Below are positions 1-10,240 of a DNA stretch of 64,000 nucleotides, piece after piece. Numbering within the stretch: the first letter of the stretch is position 1; the number at the start of each line of letters is the position of its first letter. The notes under the pieces were generated by a model. The model worked only from the letters and a program-made list of their open reading frames with translations, had not been told where the DNA came from and ran no database searches. Position numbers and translations under genes: made by a program. The DNA is from Sclerurus mexicanus. Taxonomy: Eukaryota; Chordata; Aves; Passeriformes; Furnariidae. The stretch lies in assembly GCA_013396755.1 (NCBI GenBank), contig VWZF01013053.1, positions 3,109,707 through 3,173,706 of the forward strand, read 5' to 3'.

Positions 1-1960
1 TGTTATTATGTTCAGCAACTATTGACCCAATCTCATGGTGAACTGAACCTGCACCTGTTCAATCTCTGATGGATGCTTTTTCACAGTGAATGACATATGG
101 GCAGCACTACACAGAGCTCTAACTGAGCACACAGTGAGCTACATAGGTGATATACATAAGTACAGATGTATGTTACATCACCAGTTGCAGACCATATCTA
201 AGACTGTCAAAGGCAGTGGAAAGAAAACTCAAGTAAATGTAAGCCCTGTGGCTTAGCAATTCTGCTAAAACAGCCAAACTTGAGTCCTTTCCTCATAGCA
301 CATTTCCCTCCGTAAGGAGAACAGCATTATTTTATTCCAGCCTTTTCAGTACATCTTGACTGTAAATAACAGATTAAAAAAAAAAAGCAATCATGAATGC
401 AGAAGGTGGAAATAAAGCAACAGAAAAGGATAACATGAAAGAGAAGCTTTCCCCACAGCACTGCAGGAACACTGCTATATTCTGCTGAAGGACTGAACTC
501 CACAGCTCCTGCTTATTTCTAAGAGGATTTAAAAAGCTGATGATAGAATCATCAAGATCACACACACACAAAAAAGTAAAAGAGTACCAAACTCATTTGC
601 TTGTCTTTTAATCAAAACATGGAATCAGAAGGCCTAAGTGATGATTACCTCCTGCTTTCAACATAAGTGACTGAGACAGCCCGTTCGATGGGGTTTCACT
701 CTCTGCACTGCCAGGGAACGTGTCGCTTCACCACACAGGTACATTCACGCACTACATTCAGTTGCCAATGATCTGATCTGCTCCTGTATTTCCAAAGGAG
801 AGGACAGCACTCTTCTACAGCTAAGGCACTCTGTAGGACTTGAGTAAACACGGGACCCATACCAAGAAAGCCACTTTTTAGTAATGGCACCTTTATTAGC
901 ACAAGCATGTTCACAACTGTAAGTGCAATTAATTATTGGGATAAGGAGATACCCAGCAAAAGACTAAAAATTGCCTTTGCTGGAACGCAATTCATTTAGA
1001 TGATTTATGGAGTTCTTTATTGTTAGCGTCACAAGAGCTTTTTCAAAACAAGAGAAATCATTAAATCCCATAAAACATGGGCTATCGCTGCCGTTAGCTG
1101 GTAATTGATATCCTTGCTCGTGCCATTTATATCCCTAAACGGAGCTGATAAAACAAAAATTAGTAAAGCGTGCTGGTGGAGAGCAGCCTGCAGCATCCCA
1201 GAAGGAAGCAGGAGAGCCTTCCCTCCCTTTCCAGCCACCCAGCAGGAATCACTCCCCCTTTGCACCCCACGAGCCAGAAATCAGGCTCAGCCCCGGGGAA
1301 CTGCTGGAGAGGGGGAGGGAAGAGGGAGGGGAGTTCATTTGCTTTTAGAGGAAGAACCTGATTATTATATCCCCCCCCCAATCCCCCTTTCGGTTTTCCC
1401 TGGGGGAATTTTAACTACTTCTCTCTCCTTTTTAAAGGCTTTTTTTTTTTTTAAATATCTTTTGTGTTGCAGTTTTCTATGGCTTCAGTGGTTTGTTTGT
1501 TTTTTTTTTTATTTCAAGAATCCTGCTGGGTGGAGAAAGTACAAGATAAGAAATAATTTTAAATAGAGGATTGGTGGTTTTAAACAGTTTCCAAATAACA
1601 GCCAAAACATGTGCACAGTCAAGAAACTCCCAAATCCAGAGCAGGCAGGGAGAAGAAATGTGTGTTTTAGTGATGGAAAGCAATCAGGCATATTAGAAAA
1701 GACTCGGAAGGACAGGAGAACAGCACAGTAAATGCAAATAAATCAGCTCAGATTCTATCGGGGAAAAAAAAATAAAAAAAGAAGAAAAAGAGAAGCTGCT
1801 GATAACCATGAGCAAATGCTGCTGCCTCAAAGACAGAAATAGCTCCCTTACCTTATTCCTAATCCTTGTTTGCACCTGCTCTGCAATCATAAATACTTCG
1901 AGGTGCTTAACATGGAGCTAAATTGATGGCTGAATTTAAGAATTTCTTCGTACACCTCAT
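1..1960. other. Unique AT-rich DNA, no gene recognised
   Basis: This stretch has only short open frames with no recognisable protein family. It contains homopolymer runs: a short (CA)n near 561-571, a C-run near 1371-1379 and T-runs near 1440-1452 and 1499-1511. The part at 1130-1420 is more GC-rich and purine/pyrimidine-biased and leads towards the CpG island at 2.3 kb, so it could be transcribed flank of that promoter. I see no repeat family, RNA gene or splice-framed coding exon. Confidence 0.6.
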
Positions 1961-1964
1961 TTAC

Positions 1965-2008
1965 AGATTCGAAAGGAGATTTTTAGGATCGTCCTCCTCA
2001 GTATCCAT
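1965..2008 (-). CDS. Possible first coding exon beside a CpG island (unrecognised)
   Basis: On the minus strand an ATG at 2008-2006 opens a 44-base frame reading MDTEEDDPKNLLSN plus two bases. It ends at a GTAAAT that could serve as a splice donor (GT at 1964-1963). The CpG island about 300 to 650 bases upstream on the same strand would be the promoter, and the acidic start looks like a real protein N-terminus. Against it, the donor lacks the usual G at the last exon base and at intron position 5. The ATG also lies inside a longer frame that is open by chance, and its Kozak context is weak (C at -3, though G at +4). I do not recognise the peptide. This is a hypothesis, not an established gene. 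Confidence 0.2.
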
Positions 2009-2319
2009 GAGCTTCCCAAAGAATTCCAATTTTCTTGGGGGGGCAAAAAAAGGCAAAAAAAAAAATACAGTGTGTCTATATAGAAACGGGCACTGTAATA
2101 GATCCAAAAAAACCGGGAGCGGGGGAATCTGAGAGGTGTCACTACAAACTTGGCGAGCAGAACATATCCTCAGCAGGAAGGAGAGAGAGAAAGAAAGACA
2201 GAGAGAGGAGGAGGGAAGGAAAAAACCCTGCAAAATACAAAATTCCCAGGGAGATTTTGAAAAGAAAAAAAAAAAAAAGGAGGCAGGAAGGAAAGACGTG
2301 TGAGGAAAGCACAAATGGG

Positions 2320-2660
2320 ATGGCAGGATCTCTCCCGTCCATCCGTCCGTCCATCCATCCGTCAGCCGAGGGAGCAGCCGCCCCCGCGCCGCAGCTGCGC
2401 GCTCCCGGCGCCGGGCGCGCCCCCGGCACGGGGGATGCTCAGCCCAGCCGGGGATGCTGAGCAGCCGCGCAAAGTTTGCCCCGCGCTCCCCTCTTCTAGG
2501 TTTGGGGCGGGTTTGGGGTTTTTTTCCCCCCCCAGCCGGAGGTGGATGCGCTCTGCTCGGCACGCTGGCGCTGCGGGCTCCGCTTCTGCCTCCCGCCTCT
2601 CCTTCCCTTCGCATCTCCCTCCCTCCCAAGCCCGCTGCGTTTCCCAAGGCAGCCCAGTCG
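2320..2660. promoter_or_regulatory. CpG island, likely transcription start region
   Basis: This is the most GC- and CpG-rich part of the window. CpG dinucleotides are dense at 2340-2600, including the perfect 12-base palindrome CCCGGCGCCGGG at 2404-2415. Such islands in vertebrate DNA usually mark promoters, while the rest of this window is CpG-depleted. Nearby, GGGGATGCTCAGC-like and GGGGATGCTGAGC-like words repeat at about 2431 and 2450. The direction of transcription is not decided by the sequence. A minus-strand reading would run towards a possible first coding exon at 2008, and a plus-strand reading meets a possible donor CAG|GTCAGC near 2816. No TATA box is obvious. Confidence 0.65.
2334..2364. 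repeat. Short tetranucleotide repeat (CCRT)n
   Basis: About seven imperfect copies of CCGT/CCAT sit at the edge of the CpG island. This is a small microsatellite and a possible length polymorphism. It encodes the repeated DGWT/DGRM residues seen in the open frames across it, which are therefore not evidence of a protein. Confidence 0.8.
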
Positions 2661-2984
2661 CAAGCAGGCTGGGTTAGGAAAGGTCAGAGGCTGCTGTCTC
2701 AGCGCTCAAAGCCCAGAGAGCCTCTGAGTACAAACACTCCCCAGGCACCTCTTCCTAGCAGGGTTGGCAGCCCTGGCTCCACATCCCATTCCCACACCCA
2801 TCACCCCGGTCTGCCAGGTCAGCCAACAGGCAATAGGTGCAGGCACATCACCTCCCATCTCTCATTTCCCCTCTCTCTTTTTCCCCTCTGACCTGGTACA
2901 GATTTCATCTGAGACTTCCCAAGACCTTTAATTATTCTATTAATGTATACCCATAAATCTTCCAGAGCAGCATTTCATTAGGCA

Positions 2985-3095
2985 AATATCAATATATTGT
3001 CCAGAGATGTAAACAGAGGCACCAAGGGCTAGAGAGGGAGCAAATTACACATTGAAGGCATAGCAGAAGCAAAACCAGAATTGTTCAGTCTTGTT
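2985..3095 (+). repeat. MIR-like ancient SINE remnant
   Basis: The order of words resembles the core and 3' half of the amniote MIR SINE: ACAGAGGCACC, then AGAGAGGGAGCAAATTACACA, then GCAGAAGCAAAACCAGAATT. The match is by eye to the general MIR pattern (clear tail of 'gaggcacagagagg...cacacagc...agagccgggatt'). Divergence is high, as expected for an element inherited from early amniotes. A profile search against MIR models would settle it. Confidence 0.35.
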
Positions 3096-4580
3096 TTCCG
3101 GGGCTTTACCAGGAAAGTTATTCCATGATTTTTTTTTTAATAAAAAAAAAACACAACACCTTCCATGGGAACAACTCATGTCAGTAGATCACCAGGTTAG
3201 TAGAGCAAGCCCCAGTTTACACCACCATAACAAGTCTCTCCTGTGAGCCCTTACCAGCTTGCAGTTAAATGGGGGAAAACAACCTATAAAGTTCACAAAA
3301 GCATCTTAACTACCAGTGGTTTATAGGCATCTCATTTACATATCTAAACAAATGAAAAGCAGGTGTTTCGGGTTTTCTCCTTGACAAAGTGGGAATCACA
3401 GAAGAGTACCCTGAGTGGAGGACACAAAGTATGGGCTCATGCAACCAGAGCAGAAAACGGGAAAGAGACTTTCTGGCTCACAGTTGGGTGATCACACACG
3501 TACTGTACAGGTAGTGGGATTCATAGCTTGTTTTATCCCTCACAAGGTGCACAGAAGAGGGCATCAGGGATATGCAAGCAGATGGATGTGCAAGAACTTC
3601 ACACAAAGTAGGAGATTCAAAGCAGGTCTTAAATATCAGTGCAGAGAAGGCACAGACAAGGAGAGGGGGAGGTAAAAGGTGCCTCCTAAGCAAAGTGGTC
3701 CTCCTATCAAGGTGGAAGGGTGGGAAGAGAAAAGAGAGGTGAGAAGGAAAGTCTTTAGGGCTTCCTCAACTGGAAAATACGTCCTTGTGAAGGACTATTA
3801 CACACAGTGTTTTTCAGTGAGGAAATCAAATGCACATCTCAGCAATTGCTGGTTGAATTTTGAGACCTGAAGATGAAGGGCATTAAAGTCTCTTAACACC
3901 TTTTTCTCTGACAAAAGAATGAAAAAAATCCCTCAAAATAAATTACTAGTTTGAGGCCGAGTCCAGGAAAGATTCTTCACAATTCTGGTATGAGACACAC
4001 AGTAAAAGCCAAATACCATTCCTGAGAAAAAGGTGCAAGCGGAAGGACAGTTTTAGTCCTTAATGACAGCATTGGATGCAGAGCCATCTGGAAATCCTGC
4101 AGAGATTCCAAAGACAGCACCTGTCTGGGAAACATGATACAGTTTTGAAGTCCTCAAGTCAGGGTGACTAGTGGGGTTCCAAGCCAGATTGCTTCTCCCA
4201 AAGTTCAGTGCATGAAAATATTTGGTTTGTTTCTGTTATCAAATCAAACAAGACCTTGATTTATCCTCTGTGACTCTGGAATATGCAATCTCATCTTTAA
4301 CCAATGTTCCAATGGCTACAGCAGCAAGGGCAGATGTTCCCATCTGCTCCGTGGCACTGGCTGGAGCAGAACAAGCCAGCCCCCCAAAAATGGATTGGCA
4401 CATGCAGCACCTCTCCTACATCTATGAGGGTCTCTGGGAAAGGCAGCCCTCGCCCCACACATGCACCTCACACACCTCTGTACCCAACCAAAATGCTTCT
4501 ACATGAATGGCACTGGCCATTCTGAGGAGAGCGCTGGGAGCAGCTGTTCTGTGCAGCGTGGTGCCTTCTGCAGCTTTCAG
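3096..4580. other. Unique DNA, no gene recognised
   Basis: No repeat family or coding exon is recognisable. An AT-rich near-palindrome of T9 followed by A10 occurs at about 3130-3151. Composition from 4340 to 4580 is more GC-balanced and leads into a possible exon that ends at 4740. Confidence 0.5.
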
Positions 4581-4740
4581 CTGGAAATCTGTACAGTTCT
4601 TTGAGCTCAGGAAAATGGGAGATCAGCCCTTCACCTTCAGTCCCACAGGAGAAAGCACTACTGGCAGCAAGGGAGGCTCTGCTCTGGAGCAGAAGGGAAT
4701 GGGAAGGCAGATACAGGGGAGAGCTCTCAGTGTCTGAAAG
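4575..4740 (+). other. Candidate exon ending at a consensus splice donor
   Basis: The donor GAAAG|GTAAGT at 4740/4741 matches the vertebrate consensus at almost every position. Upstream acceptor-like ends occur at CCTTCTGCAG (AG at about 4573-4574) and GCTTTCAG (about 4581-4582), giving an exon of roughly 158-166 bases. The frame is broken by a TGA at 4735-4737 in the longest local frame, so if real it is more likely a noncoding or untranslated exon. No protein family is recognisable. Confidence 0.2.
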
Positions 4741-4744
4741 GTAA

Positions 4745-7700
4745 GTCATATACATTTTTGAAGTGATCATTAATTTGGTATTCCCATCTTGAGAAGCAGA
4801 TTTAACCTTCTGGCCAGTAAATTATCTACATAATCCTCACCACTGCAATACCTGAATACCTTAAGAGCTTTAAACTGGGCATCCAGATGATAAAGTTCAC
4901 AAAGTCTACGTGTAAGGCTGGCAGCTTCACACTCCCTCAGGTTCTCCTACGGATGGAAACTCATATGTAGCACGGTCTCACACAGCAGTTCTACCTTTCA
5001 GAATGAGGCTGATTTGTCAGGATTAGCCTCAGGGATATTTCTGATACCTTCCCTTTACTTGCAGTGATTAAACAGGATTGAAAACGTCTTCCAGACCCTT
5101 CTAACTCCTACGTCTTTTCCTGGAGATTTATATGGAAGGAAAGACACTGTAATGCAGCAAGTAGCTAATACATCTCACAAAGACAACATAAAGTCATGTT
5201 ATTAATACAAGTTTAGTCTTCCCCAGCTTGTAGTAGTAGCAACTCTGTTACCATGTGGGTCTTGCTGCACTAACACTCAGAGCAACCCCACCAAAATTTA
5301 TGAAGAATAATGGAAAATAAATCTATGGTTTGCTGACCAAAAGTAAAGAGACAAGACTTCCACACTTAGTGTAATCATCTCTGCTTCTGCAAAACAGAGG
5401 AAATGAAGGTGCCCTAAACATGACAAACACAAAGTGAAATGTACAAAAATAGGGGAAGAGAACTGCATAATAAAGCTGTCTTTTGTGACTGTCCAAGGGA
5501 GACTGAAAAGGCTGAAAATGAATTGCAGCAAGGATGACTTTGAAAAGAAATTGTCAGCTTGCTTAGCTCCCAAATTCACATCCTCATCCACAAGCTTTAG
5601 ACTAAAAGGAAAATGCAGATGCCCAAGAGTTCTGAGGCAGAGGGTGAGACCTTTATGCTTTCTTTCTAGGTTTGTTACTTATTCCCTCTATGACTGTGGC
5701 TTAAAGTTTCATTACAGGAGGAGTTACATTAATAATAAATATATAATTATGCATATGAAATATCAATAAGTTATTGGCAAATATATTAAGGGGAGTGCAG
5801 CTTCAGACCTTGAACTCTATAAAAATGGTTTGATTTTCAAAGGTGCTGGGCAGCTGAAGAACTCCTGACAGTAAATCATGGAAAAGTGAAGGACAACACA
5901 TCTCAGAAAAATTGTCCAACAGTTTTCTGAAGTACTTAAACTCTAGTCTTCCATTTTCCCTCCTTTTCTTTTTACTATAAGCATTTATTTCACCTTTTAT
6001 GGACAGTCCATACTAATCTCCAAGACAAGTCTTATAAAGGCTCTGGTAAAGGCAGGTGTGATTCCAATCATGTGTTTTTTTTTTAGCTTGAGCAGAATTA
6101 AAGATCCACCTGGAGTAATAGAATGGTGGAAATACTGAGGTATTGAAATGTCAAGGAAATTTATATGTTACTAGTGCAGAAAATTAAAATAATTCAAATA
6201 AGCTTTTTAATCCTTTCTGGGATCATTTTTAATATCAAAGCAGATGTTACCAAGAGTTAAATTAACATACTGAGCAAGCTTACAGGGAACCTCAAACAGT
6301 CAGTGAAATACTGTTCTACAAATAAAATGGAACACATAGGACATACTATAAGAAGATATCCCTATATTTAGTGGCCACTGTTTTTACAGTGTGAGGACAT
6401 TTTCTTCCTTCTTTAGGTGTGAAGAGACTCTTACTGAATACCAGGAAAAGAATAGATGAAAACATTGAAATAAAGAAATTGCAAATATTCTAGTGCTGGG
6501 ATCCTGGGCGCCCTGAGGTGATTTGTCTTTTTCACCTTACTTCAATGATCCTGCAACGGCTCTTATTTTGCCTGTAAGCATCAGAGTTCAAAGATAACAC
6601 ATTCACACACGATAGGTCAGCTGTGCCACAAAGTTCAAGTTCATAATGAAGCAGTAGGTACAGTTAGGGGGGAAAAAAATTAAAAGCAAAAAAGATTTTT
6701 TGTGGGCCTGATTTGCTTCCTGTATAGTCAGGACTCTGAAGTCACCCCTTACAGGTTTCAGGCATTGAAACCAAATATCCAGAAACAAACCTCACAGATT
6801 AATATTTTGCCAGCAAGGCAAATAGACAGTTCACAGGATTTTTAAAAGCTTCTGGCTTTGACCCAGTTTCCATCAAGATCACAGGCAGCACCTCTTGCAC
6901 CAGACACAGCTTTGTGAGTGGTCCCAGTCAACACTAATCATTAACAATCAAAACATCAAAATACAGCCCTAGATTTTCAGTATTATATTTTAATAAGTTT
7001 AGATTTAGTGAAACAGTAAAATACGTTCTCATCTGACAGATCTCTACAAGCACAGCTTGACATCAAGAGTGTTGGTGATTTCCCTGTCTGGTTCTCACAA
7101 AGGACTCCGTTTGTAAATAAACAAACTTAAATTAAGGTCAAATTAGATCTCAAAATAAATCATCTTTTGCATGCTCATTTTAAATCACATATCTTAAGTC
7201 CAGTAGCTAAACTTTTTCCCTTTCATTAATGACAAACAAGTTCAGCAACTCATCAGTGAATATAAAATGGAACAAAGATGTTTCAAAACTGTACAAGACC
7301 TCATGGACAGATAACTTCATCTCCTGTCTTCCTGTCATATAGCCAAACTATCTAGTATTAAACACATAGTTATATTGTGCAGATGTAGGTAAATCTCAAT
7401 CAGTGTTATTCCCTCAAATATGAATTTGACATAAGTTCTAGGGGGATCATTTGAGGACTCTAAGTTACATCCATTTGTGATACTTGAAATATCTTAATAT
7501 TTCCCTGGAATAATGCAGTGCTATTACTTTAAGAAAAATTTCTTTCTAAAAAAATAAGTTACCATGATAGGAAAGGGAGGAAGGCACAGTGAGTATGGAA
7601 TAACTTTTAAAGACCACCAGTACGGTGTGTGTATAGCAAAAAAGAGCACACAAAACCAAAGCATGAAACAGCTATCCAGGTTTTAGATATTATACAACAT

Positions 7701-9779
7701 TCTTTGGTCTTTTGCCACTTTCTCAAACATTTTTGGTTGTCAAAAGTCTTATTTCCATATCTAAGACTACTAGGTCTACTGGATGTAAAGGAGTCGTGAT
7801 TATCCTTAAAGTGTATCTGGCATCACTATTAATGCTTTAAACTTGCTACCAGTGCATTTTTGCAGTTTCATCCTTTTAGCAGAACTGACACATATAAAAG
7901 CTTTGAAAACTCAAAGTATTAATCTCCAAAAGCATATGTGTAGTGATTACTTAACCAATAGGATGTTTTTCCAGTTCCTCTACAAGTTGGCTCAGCAACA
8001 GTACAATATTAATAATGCTTGAGCTTATACTTTTACAACCTGTTCTCCATTTCTCCCATCTGTCGATAGACTAAAATTATGTTTACAGAATCACTCATTT
8101 TCTAACCTTTTTTTGAATTCATCTGAGACAACTCATAACCATTTTTTTCCCTAAAGTGACTACAAAACCCTAAAACTTGAGGCTCCGCTCAGGTTTCAGA
8201 GCTGTTGATATAACTATGAAGTAGCTCCATTGATTTGAGGAGAGTTATTTGGGTTTCATGGTGTAACAAATGAGAAAAGTAATTTCCTCTCATTACTATT
8301 GCAATTAAATGTATACCTTTAGTTTAGTTCTCTGTTTTTCTTGCCAACACACTCTTGAGGCAATGCTGGGGCCTGGCACAACATTAGCAGATGTATATAC
8401 ATACAAAACTGACAATACTTGATGGGGAAGAACACAGACAGTGGAGATCTGCCTTGTGAACCTCAACCCTCTGGGGTGCCCCAATGGGAGAACAAGAAAT
8501 AAATAATTAAGGGCTGGGTGCTACCCAGTAATTTTTGGGTAATCTACCAGCTACAGTGCCATATTATCCTCCAAAACACTGAGTCTCCAAGGTCCCAGAC
8601 ATGTGGCTCCTTACAGAAATCACTTTATGGAATTATGTGACTACACAAAAAAATATGTGTAAAAATCAGGGAAACAGAGAAGTCTGTCCTCCTCAATACC
8701 CTGGACCCTGCATGTGTCAGGGGGGCATTTTCATATAAAAATTAAATCTTCACAAATAGCTCTCAGAGCTACAACTTAGGCCACTGTTTTCACTCCCGTT
8801 TAAGAGACTTGCCAGAGTAAACAGTGGTTTAAAAATTGTTCAAGGACCTCAAGATTTGGCCCCAAATCAATGTGTATACAGATGACTTCATTTACAACTA
8901 TGTTTTTATGCCAGATTTAATGTCAACAGCCTAATGGTGCATTGGATTTCATTTATAGGATTTATTAATTTTTATCTAATGAACAATTTCACAAGGCAAT
9001 TTAGATGATTACAACTGTGAAATGCTTGCAATGAGGACCAGATCTTGCCAGCCTTGCTTGCTTGTAGTGCCACTTACATCAAAAAGTAATTGAAAACAAT
9101 TGTACCTTAAAAGCACCAAAACAAACAAGTTCAAAAATGCTTGGCCTACAAGAGCAAAGGAAGCAGAGGAGGTATTTCTGAGCCACGTGTTGTCTCCATA
9201 CAGATCTGTACAGATCAACTTAATGGAGCAAATAGACTTAAGGCAAGAAGCACAACTCACACCTTTGGGTAAGAGCTGTCAAACATGTTGACTTGGCTGC
9301 AACAGATCGTCCCTGTGATAAAACACCCTCTGATGACAGGAGGAATTAGGCCAAAGTTAAACATCCTAAAAATCTCACCTTCTCCCTTCAAAAAATTAGA
9401 AACTTAAAGCCAGGACATCTCTTTGGTTACATACCATAATGAACCAAACAGCCACTTATTTACCAAAAGATCATCTGCTGAGTAATGTTTATCTTTTTTA
9501 TTTTTGGTAGTAGGACATTATTTTCTCCTTCTGATCTTGGAATTATACCACAAAGCTTCCCATTTATAATTAATTACATTTTTGAGATATTTTTTGCTTA
9601 GGTGGCAAGAATCTTCCCAGCATCAGTGCCCAAAAACAATTACCAGCATCTTGTTCAGTTTGCTTCCAACTCCCCTTCATTCTCCACCCACCAATAATTA
9701 TATTTCTTTTCCACGTTTCAGGAAAAAAAAGAGATTGTTTGCCATAAAATTAACTTGATGTGATTCAAAAAGAAACGCA
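4745..9779. other. Unique AT-rich DNA, no gene recognised
   Basis: Five kilobases of AT-rich single-copy sequence have no recognisable transposon, RNA gene or coding exon. The open frames are all below 115 codons and have no family resemblance. Small A- or T-runs are present (6068-6084, 6668-6694). Confidence 0.6.
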
Positions 9780-10240
9780 AAGCATTTTATAAGGTAGTCA
9801 GAGAGAGAGAGAGCACACTTCAGTTGTGAGTAGAGGACGGGAAAGACTTGTGCTTTCAGCCGGGGGAAGCTTCATCACAAATTAAGTTTTGTTTTCTTTA
9901 CTTGCTGCAGCACAATGACAGCTTTGACAGACATATGGGTTGTTTAGAATTGTAAAGGCTTTTTTAATTTAAAGTGCTTCAGGAATACATCTCACTGCAG
10001 TATATGACGTAGGCACTTTTTATTTAGCTGTATTCTGCTAAATGTAGTTTGTAATTGGAACACCTCTCAGTCCAGGCAGAGGAAAATCTATTTTAGTCTC
10101 CTACATTGCCGAGCTGCTCTTGCAGCAGGTCCTGCCAAGGCATGCATGTTATACTGCCTATTAACATGCATTTCAATATTATGCATATTATTCTCATTTA
10201 TTTCTATGGGAACTGGAAGATAATTAAGGCTGCCCTATCT
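9780..10240. promoter_or_regulatory. Conserved-looking noncoding block (candidate enhancer)
   Basis: This block has the texture of vertebrate conserved noncoding elements: balanced composition, no repeats and a dense set of developmental transcription factor motifs. Visible are two TGACAG words (MEIS/TGIF type) around 9915-9929, CATATG E-box at 9932, TTTAATTTAAAGTG near 9963, ATGCATATTA (POU/octamer-like) near 10181 and ATAATTAAGG near 10220. A short (GA)n run lies at 9800-9814. The call is inference from motif content only, since no alignment was possible. Confidence 0.25.

Noticed and set aside
1105..1566. A 153-codon plus-strand frame
   Set aside because: It crosses C-, T- and G-rich homopolymer tracts and encodes matching low-complexity residues. 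No family resemblance.
1961..2647. A 228-codon minus-strand open frame across the CpG island
   Set aside because: Its residues follow local composition: an Arg/Gly/Pro/Ala-rich part from the CpG island, Phe runs from poly-A, and DGWT repeats from the tetranucleotide repeat. No domain is visible. Only the last 14 codons are kept, as a weak exon candidate.
8690..8890. A second possible MIR remnant (GAGACTTGCCAGAGTAAACAG)
   Set aside because: Only one word matches and the rest of the MIR order is absent.
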